This document shows positions 1 through 6,727 of a stretch of DNA of 13,293 nt, piece by piece. Numbering within the stretch: position 1 is the stretch's first letter; each line of letters opens with the position of its first letter. Position numbers and translations under genes: made by a program. This DNA comes from an uncultured Coriobacteriaceae bacterium. Lineage in GTDB: Bacteria; Actinomycetota; Coriobacteriia; Coriobacteriales; Atopobiaceae. The stretch covers positions 1-13,293 of the forward strand of contig URWR01000030.1 of assembly GCA_900551595.1 (NCBI GenBank), written 5' to 3'. Under the pieces are notes generated by a model. The model was not told the origin of the DNA. It did no database searches and saw nothing but the letters and a program-made list of their open reading frames with translations.

Positions 1-1
1 A

Positions 2-91
2 CCGGTGTGGTTTGTTGGCGCGGGCGTTGCAATGGTCCTTCTTGCAGCCGTTTCCTGGGCGATTCCCAGCATTCGCCGGATTGAGGAGTGA
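2..91 (+). CDS. C-terminal end of a membrane protein, probably an MFS transporter (partial)
   Basis: Only the last 29 residues and the TGA stop (89-91) are inside the window; the gene enters from the left edge. The fragment is one hydrophobic helix (WFVGAGVAMVLLAAVSWAIP) followed by a short charged tail ending SIRRIEE. A final transmembrane helix followed by a short basic/acidic cytoplasmic tail of this kind is typical of MFS efflux permeases, but the identification rests on very few residues. The stretch is about 62% GC, clearly richer than the genes that follow, which hints at a different origin from the pilus operon. It could be another polytopic membrane protein. Confidence 0.5.
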   Translation, partial: PVWFVGAGVAMVLLAAVSWAIPSIRRIEE

Positions 92-413
92 GCACGGGGG
101 CGACTGACAACTGGCGCACGCCCTTCTGCTTCGATTTGTTCTTGACGACCGCCACGTGGATGTAGGTGTTCATGATGCACGCTACAAGGCAGTCATAGCG
201 TTGCACTTCTAATTTTTGCGCAGGATTTTAGGCATATTTCAGCGACATTATGGATAGCTCTTTAGCGCTGTAATCAGGCTTAAGGGTACCTTCTTGTTAG
301 ATAGATGACTGATATTTGACGGTTCAAATCTGAATTACTCTTTTTGACCCTTTCGATCATTTCTTTTGAGAGAAACAATCTCCCCATGCAAAGCTTCGGA
401 TTGAGGAGGGGAG
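92..413. other. Intergenic gap upstream of the pilus operon
   Basis: This 322-bp stretch holds no convincing gene. GC content falls from about 60% near 100 to about 42% after 180. A perfect 6-bp inverted repeat with a 4-bp spacer (ATTTGA, CGGT, TCAAAT; 314-329) could be an operator. A TTGACC at 344-349 resembles a -35 box, but no good -10 lies 16-18 bp downstream, so the promoter of the pilus operon could not be placed. No terminator hairpin with a T-run was seen after the upstream gene. Confidence 0.5.
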
Positions 414-1112
414 ATGTCGTTCAAATTTAGAATTGCTCTTTCTCTTGCCTGTGCAGTATTGGCAGCTCTCATCTTCCTTTCTTATGGCGACCATATTCGT
501 GCAGATGCTGAACAAGTCAGATCGGAAGCCATAGCTCGTTATGGAGGAGAAATAGTTAGCATCGTTGTCTCAAATAGAACACTTGAAGCTGGAGAAACCA
601 TCTCTGCTGCAGATGTTACACAGCGTGATTGGGTTGCCGATCTGGTGCCAGAAGGCGCATTTACCAATTTGGATGAAGTGATTGGTAAAGGTGTAACAGT
701 TCCTATCGCAAAAGGTGCGCCTGTCTGTGACTTAAATTTTCGGACCAATGATGAGCAGCTTGAAGTGCCACAGGGAATGGTTGCAGTTAGCGTACCTCTT
801 ACCGATCGTACAGGCGTCCCAGTAGAAGTAGCCGCAGGTTCAAATGTTATTGCCTACACGACAAGTGATGAGGGCACCACACTTGTCACTGAGGATGTAG
901 TAGTGCTCAGCATGCCGGAATCTTCATCTATAGGTGCTGCTGCAACGCTTACCCTTGCCGTTTCACCAGATGCTGTGCCCGTTGTGCTTACTGCAAGTGC
1001 AGAAGGCACACTTCGGATCGTTGTCCCCGCTGATGATGTTGATAACACTGCCGGTGCAGTTCAGGCTGATCCGTCTGTCCCTGCAGTTGAGGAAGGGGAA
1101 ACTAATGGCTGA
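414..1112 (+). CDS. cpaB: Flp pilus assembly protein CpaB/RcpC-like (SAF domain)
   Basis: 232 residues, first gene of the pilus operon, with a strong Shine-Dalgarno (GAGGAGGGG, about 403-411) just before the ATG. An N-terminal membrane anchor (about residues 7-24) is followed by an extracytoplasmic SAF-type domain (about 46-108, containing SNRTLEAGETISAADVTQRDW) and an RcpC-like beta-rich region (about 118-205, containing VAVSVPLTDRTG). This order is that of the CpaB/RcpC family, which works with the outer part of Tad pilus machines; in monoderms it probably acts at the outer face of the membrane or in the wall. The tail after residue 210 is Pro/Glu-rich and probably disordered. The last 8 nt overlap the next gene. 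Family assignment is good; the precise role in a secretin-free machine is inferred. Confidence 0.85.
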   Translation: MSFKFRIALSLACAVLAALIFLSYGDHIRADAEQVRSEAIARYGGEIVSIVVSNRTLEAGETISAADVTQRDWVADLVPEGAFTNLDEVIGKGVTVPIAKGAPVCDLNFRTNDEQLEVPQGMVAVSVPLTDRTGVPVEVAAGSNVIAYTTSDEGTTLVTEDVVVLSMPESSSIGAAATLTLAVSPDAVPVVLTASAEGTLRIVVPADDVDNTAGAVQADPSVPAVEEGETNG

Positions 1113-2505
1113 AAAATGGTTCGCATGTTCTTCACAAGAAACAATGCCAGTGTTGCTTAAGGCTCTTGAGATCCTGTATCCGGTAGCAGCAGTAAGAAAA
1201 ACGAATTCTCCAGATGAGGCTCGAGCGATAATGCTCGCCCAACAGCCACATCATGCTTCGCTCGCAGTGGGACCGGATTGTATAGGAGTGTCATCAATAA
1301 ATTTGGCAGCGGCGGTCGTAGCGGATGGCCATGCTGATGAGGTCATCCTCGTGGAACATAATCCTTCGGGTTCATTACGGTCACGCGCTCTACGCGCTGG
1401 CATAACAAGAGTGATGAATTATGAGGATATTAATGAGTTGGTTGCTCGTGGGACGGGTGGTTCTCATATCTATTCAAAACAAACTGAGCCAGAGAGGTCA
1501 TTAGAAGCTCCTGTTCCACGAACGACCACTCGGAGTGAAGTGACAGATCTTGAGGAGCCGAGCTGTGATGTCTATGTTGATTCCTCTCGTACGGATCAAT
1601 CGGACAAGACTCCTGCGTCGCGCTTATCGCATGATGCAATTCTTGCGGTACCTTCAATCCCGCCTGGAAGAAAAGAACATTCAGCGCCGGTATTGGTTTT
1701 TGCATCTGGAAGAGGAGGTGTTGGCAAAACATCTCTCGCTGCTATGAGTGCAGTATGTGCAGCTTCATGGGGGCTTCATGTAGCAGCGCTTGATCTCGAT
1801 TTAAGCGCGGGCGATCTGGCTCATGTATTGGGTGTTGGACATCCGTCTGACCTCTCTGCACTTTCAAGATCTTCGGTTCCAACTGCAGAACAACTCAAGA
1901 CTGTTTCTGTACAAATTGATGAGCATCTATGTGTTTTAGGTCCCTGCGATCGCCCTGAGATGGCGGAACGAATTTCTCCGATCGTTTCGAGCTTAATTAC
2001 CGTTTTAGCAAATGAATTTGAGTTGGTTGTTGTCGATACTTCTACTACATGGACAGATGCTGTTGCTCAAGCTGCACAGAGTTGTGACAGGCTTCTTCTT
2101 GTATCTGATGACATAAGACTTTCTCCCGCTTCGTTGGCTCGTATGGCATCGCTTGCAGTAAGGTTGGGCGTTGCTCGTACACGCATCATGCGCATTTCTA
2201 ATCGTTGCGACTCGCGATCTCAGGCAAATGCCTTGTTACATAGGGCAGATATTGGATTAGAAACGGCGCGCGAGCTGCGTGTGCTTGAAGGGGGTGATGA
2301 GGTAGGTGAGTTAGCTGCATCTGGCCATTTGGCTGATTTAGTTTCGTATGAACAAGATTTCCCCGACTCTCTTTCTACGGCACTGGCAAAGATTCTTGAA
2401 GAGTTAGGAAGACTTCCCGATTGTAGCGAGGCACAAACTGCGCTTCATGCATCCGTTCCTCGAAAAGCCCGAAGTTGGTTTGCGCGAATGAGAGAGGCGG
2501 TTTGA
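1105..2505 (+). CDS. tadZ: TadZ/CpaE-like pilus localisation ATPase (MinD/ParA superfamily)
   Basis: 466 residues from ATG 1105, chosen because GGAAGGGG (1091-1098) precedes it and because an upstream in-frame ATG (934) lies deep inside cpaB and adds a non-homologous stretch. Residues 1-115 look like the atypical receiver-like domain of CpaE/TadZ proteins. Residues 120-190 are a low-complexity linker. From about 195 there is a MinD/ParA-type ATPase: P-loop GRGGVGKTS at 202-210, switch region ALDLDLSAGDL at 228-238, and Walker B-like LVVVDTS at 307-313. TadZ/CpaE proteins position the Tad secretion machine at the membrane or cell pole. The usual signature Lys of the deviant Walker A (KGGxGKT) is Arg 203 here. 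It overlaps cpaB by 8 nt and ends 1 nt before tadA. Confidence 0.87.
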   Translation: MAEKWFACSSQETMPVLLKALEILYPVAAVRKTNSPDEARAIMLAQQPHHASLAVGPDCIGVSSINLAAAVVADGHADEVILVEHNPSGSLRSRALRAGITRVMNYEDINELVARGTGGSHIYSKQTEPERSLEAPVPRTTTRSEVTDLEEPSCDVYVDSSRTDQSDKTPASRLSHDAILAVPSIPPGRKEHSAPVLVFASGRGGVGKTSLAAMSAVCAASWGLHVAALDLDLSAGDLAHVLGVGHPSDLSALSRSSVPTAEQLKTVSVQIDEHLCVLGPCDRPEMAERISPIVSSLITVLANEFELVVVDTSTTWTDAVAQAAQSCDRLLLVSDDIRLSPASLARMASLAVRLGVARTRIMRISNRCDSRSQANALLHRADIGLETARELRVLEGGDEVGELAASGHLADLVSYEQDFPDSLSTALAKILEELGRLPDCSEAQTALHASVPRKARSWFARMREAV

Positions 2506-2506
2506 T

Positions 2507-3826
2507 ATGACGCTTCTAGAACGTGTTCGCATGCAGCAGGGTGAAGAGACTATAGAAGTTGATGAGGATTTTCAGGACGAAATACGCAATAAACTAAAGC
2601 GGGATTTAATGGGGCGTCTTGGACTTCCTGTCGTTGCTCAAATGGCTGCAAATTCAGATAAAGCACGCGCTCGTACAGAATTGAGTGTTGCTTGTCAGAC
2701 CATCCTACACTCGAATGACTACTCCGAAGTTAACGAGCGAGAGCATGCTTCTCTCATCCGAGAAGTAGTCGATGAAGTGGTTGGTCTAGGTCCTTTACAG
2801 CCATTGCTGGATGATCCGAGTATCACAGAAGTAATGATTAATGGCTGCGATTCACTGTTTTATGAGCGCGATGGCGTTATGCAACGCACGGCAAGAGTAT
2901 TCAAAACCACAGAACAAATTCTTATGGTTGTAGATCGTATCCTTGCTCCTCTTGGCCGTCGTCTGGATGAAAGCAGCCCAATAGTTAATGCTCGCTTGTC
3001 TAATGGTGATCGTGTCAATGTTGTTAGCACACCGATTGCTTTAGGTGGTCCTGCAGTAACAATTAGACGTTTTTCAAACCGCATTTCTTCTCTGAGCAAA
3101 CTAGTAGAACTTGGGTCTCTACCAGCATGGTATGCACAGCTTCTTGCTTGGGCAGTTAAAATGCGACAGGATATTGCGGTTGCAGGGGGTACTGGATCGG
3201 GTAAAACGACCCTTCTTAATGCGCTATCTTGTGAAATTCCACATGGAGAGCGAATTATAACCATTGAGGATTCCGCTGAGCTGAAATTTGACTCTCATCC
3301 TCATGTTATTCGTCTTGAGTCTCGCGATGCTTCAATCGAAGGTTCTGGGGAAGTTACTATTCGCGATCTTGTTAAAAATGCCCTGCGTATGCGTCCAGAC
3401 AGAATTGTTGTAGGAGAAGTACGTGGCGAAGAATGCATAGATATGCTTCAAGCTATGAATACGGGGCATGACGGTTCACTTACGACTCTCCATGCAGGAG
3501 ATGAACGAGAGGCTATTCTTCGCCTTGTTCTTATGGCCCGTTTTGGGATGGATTTGCCCACAGATATTATCGAAGAACAGGTGGCTACTGCACTTGATCT
3601 TATTGTTATGTCGCGTCGTATGCCAGGTGGTAGTCGAGTTATATCCACCACTTCATTTGTTATTCGCGATAAATCCGGTGGGGTTGGTTTAGAGGAAATA
3701 GTTTCCTTTGACAGTGTTCATAGAACGTGGCGTCTCATTCGTGAACCATCTTTTATTGAGCTTGGCATATCAGAGGGCCTCATTGATAAAAAGGAGGTGG
3801 GAAAATGGAGGTGCTCGCTGCCTTAG
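2507..3826 (+). CDS. tadA: TadA/CpaF family pilus assembly ATPase
   Basis: 439 residues, the cytoplasmic hexameric ATPase that powers Flp pilus assembly (secretion ATPase superfamily, GspE/VirB11 type). Visible motifs: an N-terminal domain with [20 protein letters not shown] (about 94-113), Walker [10 protein letters not shown] at 227-235, Asp-box IEDSAEL at 253-259, Walker [12 protein letters not shown] at 299-309, and the His-box region [13 protein letters not shown] at 318-330. All key motifs are intact and the length is normal for TadA/CpaF. The start is supported by GAGAGGCGG about 6 nt upstream. It lies 1 nt after tadZ and overlaps tadB by 22 nt, so translation is probably coupled. Confidence 0.95.
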   Translation: MTLLERVRMQQGEETIEVDEDFQDEIRNKLKRDLMGRLGLPVVAQMAANSDKARARTELSVACQTILHSNDYSEVNEREHASLIREVVDEVVGLGPLQPLLDDPSITEVMINGCDSLFYERDGVMQRTARVFKTTEQILMVVDRILAPLGRRLDESSPIVNARLSNGDRVNVVSTPIALGGPAVTIRRFSNRISSLSKLVELGSLPAWYAQLLAWAVKMRQDIAVAGGTGSGKTTLLNALSCEIPHGERIITIEDSAELKFDSHPHVIRLESRDASIEGSGEVTIRDLVKNALRMRPDRIVVGEVRGEECIDMLQAMNTGHDGSLTTLHAGDEREAILRLVLMARFGMDLPTDIIEEQVATALDLIVMSRRMPGGSRVISTTSFVIRDKSGGVGLEEIVSFDSVHRTWRLIREPSFIELGISEGLIDKKEVGKWRCSLP

Positions 3827-4740
3827 GGGTAGGAAGTCTTGCTTGGCTTGCTGTATATATCCTCCTTGGGAAGACCCATCGACGTGGAGCGCTTGGTTCA
3901 AATCAATCAACCATAATGGTGCTGCGTTATGCATGTAGACGGTTAGCAGAATGTCCTGGTATCTGCAGAATTGCACATCTTCCGAGTGTGGCACTCTTGC
4001 GTGATGAACTCAGGCGTTTTTCTTGGATACAAAGAAATTCATTTTCAGATGACGAGATTGTCGGAATGATTCTCTTTGGATTGATGAGCATCCCCGTTCT
4101 GTTCGCCCTGATTTGTTCATCGGTTATAAGAATTGGTATTGGACTCGTGGTGGCAATTGCCAGTTGCCTTGTTCTTGTCCGTATGGTTGAACGGCGAAAA
4201 GCACAAGATCTTACTCGTGAGATACCCGATGTCTTTCGTTCATTAGCAGTTGCACTTGGATCGGGACGAACACTTTCACAGGCTATTGAATATGTGGGGA
4301 CTCATGAGCAGGGAAGAATTGGTTCGGAATTTGCAAAGGCAGCCCTCTCTCTACACTGCGGAGCATCTACCAGTCATGCATTACATCAGCTGGAAACCGA
4401 ATTGAACGTACCAGGTATTGAACTTCTTACAACTACGCTTTCAATCTCGCAAAGGACCGGCAGTCCCTTAAGAGATCTCTTACTTTCATCAGCGGAACTT
4501 GCAGAAGGTAACGTAGAACTTGAGCGTTCATTGAGAACCAAGACTGCTCAGGCGCGTTTATCTGTACGAATTGTATGCATCATGCCAATTCTTATGGTGC
4601 TTGTCTTATCAACACTATCTCAGGAGTTCAGAGCAGGGATTTCAACAATACCAGGAATGACCTGTCTTGCTTTTTCATTATTACTCGACACCGTTGCTCT
4701 TTTTGTCGTTCGACATCTCATGAAAGGAGTAATGATATGA
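3805..4740 (+). CDS. tadB: TadB-like inner-membrane platform protein (T2SSF domain)
   Basis: 311 residues with hydrophobic segments at about 4-21, 86-126, 252-270 and 284-304. Between them lies a cytoplasmic T2SSF-type domain (about 140-250) with the family's LTREIPDVFRSLAVALGSGRTLSQAI at its start (residues 136-161) and helices around TLSISQRTGSPLRDLL. TadB and TadC together form the membrane platform on which the TadA ATPase acts. The ATG at 3805 has a near-perfect Shine-Dalgarno (AAGGAGGTGG, about 3791-3800) and lies inside the 3' end of tadA. The stop overlaps the tadC start in an ATGA arrangement. Confidence 0.92.
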   Translation: MEVLAALGVGSLAWLAVYILLGKTHRRGALGSNQSTIMVLRYACRRLAECPGICRIAHLPSVALLRDELRRFSWIQRNSFSDDEIVGMILFGLMSIPVLFALICSSVIRIGIGLVVAIASCLVLVRMVERRKAQDLTREIPDVFRSLAVALGSGRTLSQAIEYVGTHEQGRIGSEFAKAALSLHCGASTSHALHQLETELNVPGIELLTTTLSISQRTGSPLRDLLLSSAELAEGNVELERSLRTKTAQARLSVRIVCIMPILMVLVLSTLSQEFRAGISTIPGMTCLAFSLLLDTVALFVVRHLMKGVMI

Positions 4741-5366
4741 GTAGTGTGGATATAGGATGGACAGCACTTATAGCTATTGTAGGATTTACCTTGCCTTTCT
4801 TGCTTACTGCTCAAGAAAACAAAGAATCAACTATACGTTTTCAAACGTTGTCTCAAATTAATATCGAACAAGCACCAATTGTTGCATCTTTTATACAGAG
4901 CAGTAAGAAACGAACAAAACAAGAACGCTGCCTCAGTCAAATGCCAGCGCTTCTTGACATTATGGGTTTAGGGTTGTCCGCCGGCTTATCTTTTGATGCT
5001 TCTTTAGATTTGTACTGCTCACGCTTTAATAATGATCTTTCCCAGGCTCTTAAAAGTGCCATGCTGCGTTGGCGCTGTGGAATATCTTCAAGATCTGATG
5101 CCTTATTGGACCTTGCTGAAGACCTTGATAGCGCTCCATTAAGGCGATTCGCCGATGCGGTAATGGAGTCATTATCTTTTGGAACGCCCCTGGCTGCTGT
5201 TTTAGAGCGACAAAGCCGAGCAATTAGATCTGAACAGCGTTCTCAAATCGAGGAACGCATTGAAAAAGCACCGGTAAAAATGCTTCTCCCTTTAGGGACT
5301 CTTATTGTTCCAGCAATGCTACTAGCGATTCTTGGTCCTCTTATGAGCTCAGCAGTCGGGATGTAG
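4737..5366 (+). CDS. tadC: TadC-like inner-membrane platform protein (T2SSF domain)
   Basis: 209 residues from ATG 4737, which overlaps the tadB stop (ATGA) and sits behind AAAGGAG (4723-4729). An in-frame ATG at 4575 would extend the ORF into tadB and is rejected. One N-terminal membrane helix (about 7-24), a soluble T2SSF-like domain with LLDIMGLGLSAGLSFDASLD (about 72-91) and a C-terminal hydrophobic segment (about 183-205) match the TadC family. It is somewhat shorter than many TadC proteins, which often carry extra N-terminal helices. It acts with TadB as the membrane platform. Confidence 0.9.
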   Translation: MSSVDIGWTALIAIVGFTLPFLLTAQENKESTIRFQTLSQINIEQAPIVASFIQSSKKRTKQERCLSQMPALLDIMGLGLSAGLSFDASLDLYCSRFNNDLSQALKSAMLRWRCGISSRSDALLDLAEDLDSAPLRRFADAVMESLSFGTPLAAVLERQSRAIRSEQRSQIEERIEKAPVKMLLPLGTLIVPAMLLAILGPLMSSAVGM

Positions 5367-5385
5367 GAAGAAAGGGGTTGTTCGT

Positions 5386-5586
5386 ATGGCAAGTATTCAA
5401 GCGGCATTTTTACAAATGGCAGAACTAATGGGAGTTGTTCGTAAAGAAAAATTAGGACAGGGAACAACGGAGTATGCGATTCTTGTAGGAGTTCTAGTTG
5501 TTATCGCTATCGTTGCTGTTATTTCTTTTAGAGATCGAATATCAGAACTCTGGCAAGCCATTGCAGATGGCATTAATTCCCTCTAG
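5386..5586 (+). CDS. flp: Flp family type IVb major pilin (Flp1)
   Basis: 66 residues with all Flp pilin hallmarks: a 24-residue leader ending KEKLG, a predicted prepilin-peptidase cut between Gly24 and Gln25, the Glu at +5 and Tyr at +6 of the mature chain (QGTTEY, 25-30), and one hydrophobic helix (AILVGVLVVIAIVAVISF). The mature pilin is about 42 residues, usual for Flp. It lies directly after the platform genes, 19 nt past tadC, with AAGAAAGGGG (about 5367-5376) upstream at a slightly long spacing. It is the likely main fibre subunit. The processing peptidase is not in the window. Confidence 0.93.
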   Translation: MASIQAAFLQMAELMGVVRKEKLGQGTTEYAILVGVLVVIAIVAVISFRDRISELWQAIADGINSL

Positions 5587-6080
5587 TGAGCAGGCATCGT
5601 ATAAAACGAACGCATACGCCTCTTGTTTGGATTATCGGAGGTATTTGTAGTTGTCTTCTTGTTCTTCTGGCGATCTATTGTCTGAGGGATACGTTCCTTA
5701 TTCATGATTCTGATGAAGAGCAAGCATCTGTTGAGTTAACAGATGACAGTAATTCATTTTTAGAAACTCCTGTTGCAATTGAAAAAACTGAACAGGGGAC
5801 CGTTTCAACGTATTCATCTCATAAGGGACTTCAAGATACTGCGTATGCGCTCCTACAGAGATATCGAGAATCAAAGAACTGTCTACTCATACGTTCCGGC
5901 TATTTGGATTTGTTTGGCAACACATGGAGCTGCACTGTGAGCTTTGGTAATGCAGTTGAAGTTTGTTTCGTCGTGGAAGAACAGGATAGCCAGGAGTGTG
6001 AAGTGAGAATTCTCAGGATGGAGGAATCACAATGGGAGGAGGTTTACGATGGTGGTCAAGCATTGCTTGGCACGGGATAG
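5586..6080 (+). CDS. Unrecognised one-pass membrane protein inside the pilus operon
   Basis: 164 residues from GTG 5586, which overlaps the last base of the flp stop codon. No clear Shine-Dalgarno is present, so expression probably depends on coupling to flp. The GTG is preferred because the first in-frame ATG (about 5704) would remove the only membrane helix. A short basic N-terminus (SRHRIKR) precedes a transmembrane segment (about 13-33), then an acidic linker (about 38-70) and a small extracytoplasmic domain (about 80-160) with four Cys (at about 98, 115, 126, 138). I do not recognise the family. Its position between two pilin genes suggests a pilus accessory or minor component. The last 32 nt overlap the second pilin gene. 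Confidence 0.75.
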   Translation: MSRHRIKRTHTPLVWIIGGICSCLLVLLAIYCLRDTFLIHDSDEEQASVELTDDSNSFLETPVAIEKTEQGTVSTYSSHKGLQDTAYALLQRYRESKNCLLIRSGYLDLFGNTWSCTVSFGNAVEVCFVVEEQDSQECEVRILRMEESQWEEVYDGGQALLGTG

Positions 6081-6267
6081 AAGTGGTCAAGCAACAGTTG
6101 AGTATGCTGTTTTACTGGTGGCATTCTTTACGGTTGTGGTGGGGCTGGCGGCAATATGGCGCGCATCGTCAACCGGAAAGCTCCTTGAACTTGCCCAAGA
6201 ATCCTGCTCCCATGGTTTTGAAATGTCGCCAGATTTGGATGCTTGGAAAGACATTCTTTTGTTTTGA
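6049..6267 (+). CDS. Second Flp-like pilin or pseudopilin (Flp2)
   Basis: 72 residues. The ATG has an excellent Shine-Dalgarno (GGGAGGAGG, 6034-6042, 6 nt upstream) although it lies inside the 3' end of the preceding gene. A 13-residue basic leader ends ARDRSG, followed by QATVEYAVLLVAFFTVVVGL. The cut between Gly13 and Gln14, with Glu at +5 and Tyr at +6, is the class III prepilin pattern. The mature protein (about 59 residues) is longer than Flp1, with an acidic C-terminal tail and one Cys. It may be a minor or alternative pilin. It is not a recent copy of flp, since similarity is limited to the processing site and helix. Confidence 0.85.
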   Translation: MVVKHCLARDRSGQATVEYAVLLVAFFTVVVGLAAIWRASSTGKLLELAQESCSHGFEMSPDLDAWKDILLF

Positions 6268-6727
6268 GGTATCTGGACAAGCTAGTGTTGAGGCGGCGGC
6301 GTTATTGCCAACAATCATGATCGTTATTCTCATGCTCCTACAACCTGCATGTTTACTCTATACACGATCAGTGATGAGGTCAGCCGCCGCCCAAACAGCA
6401 CGTGTTGTTGCGACAGCTTCTTCTGAAAATGAACGGGAGTGCAAAGAGTATGCACTTCGACGTCTTCAAGCTATTCCTAATGTCTCCATCTTTCATGAAG
6501 GAGGACCGAGAGATTGGGATATTCAGATCAGCGGCTTAGGTGAGGCAGAAGTTTGTATAGAAATCAGTGGGTCTGTTAAGCCATTGCCAGTAATAGGAGG
6601 ACTCACAGCAGCTCTTGGTGCTTCTGACCACGGGACGATTCAACTTCATGTTGAAGTAACAGAACAAGTAAGGCCCGAATGGCTGGAGGGCAACTATGAA
6701 GATTGGGTTGGCGCGTGGGATTCATAA
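6239..6727 (+). CDS. TadE-like pseudopilin
   Basis: 162 residues from ATG 6239; ATG 6212 (171 residues) is the alternative. Neither has a good Shine-Dalgarno, and both overlap the end of the flp2 gene, so coupling is likely. The N-terminus carries a class III processing site, Gly13/Gln14 then Ala-Ser-Val-Glu (GQASVEAAALLP), leading into one membrane helix (about 18-42) and a soluble domain (about 55-150) with Cys 68 and Cys 106. This is the layout of TadE-like minor pseudopilins, which are needed for Flp pilus biogenesis in studied Tad systems. The 3' end overlaps the TadG-like gene by 32 nt. Confidence 0.83.
   Translation: MLGKTFFCFEVSGQASVEAAALLPTIMIVILMLLQPACLLYTRSVMRSAAAQTARVVATASSENERECKEYALRRLQAIPNVSIFHEGGPRDWDIQISGLGEAEVCIEISGSVKPLPVIGGLTAALGASDHGTIQLHVEVTEQVRPEWLEGNYEDWVGAWDS

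Noticed and set aside
2..173. Minus-strand open frame beginning MNTYIHVAVVKNKSKQKG and running off the left edge, faintly like a transposase N-terminus.
   Set aside because: It overlaps the better-supported + strand membrane-protein tail, lacks a ribosome site, its later codons look like a shadow, and no inverted repeats or other transposase motifs are visible.
934..1104. Upstream extension of the tadZ open frame to ATG 934.
   Set aside because: The extra 57 codons lie within cpaB in another frame, give a low-complexity non-homologous sequence, and ATG 1105 has its own Shine-Dalgarno.
3468..3692. Plus-strand 74-codon frame with a hydrophobic stretch inside tadA.
   Set aside because: It is a frame-shifted shadow of a clearly coding tadA region containing the His box; no start signal.
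6032..6238. Extension of the TadE-like frame to ATG 6032.
   Set aside because: The added residues are Trp-rich shadow sequence over the flp2 gene, and would place about 80 residues before the class III processing site, far too long for a leader.
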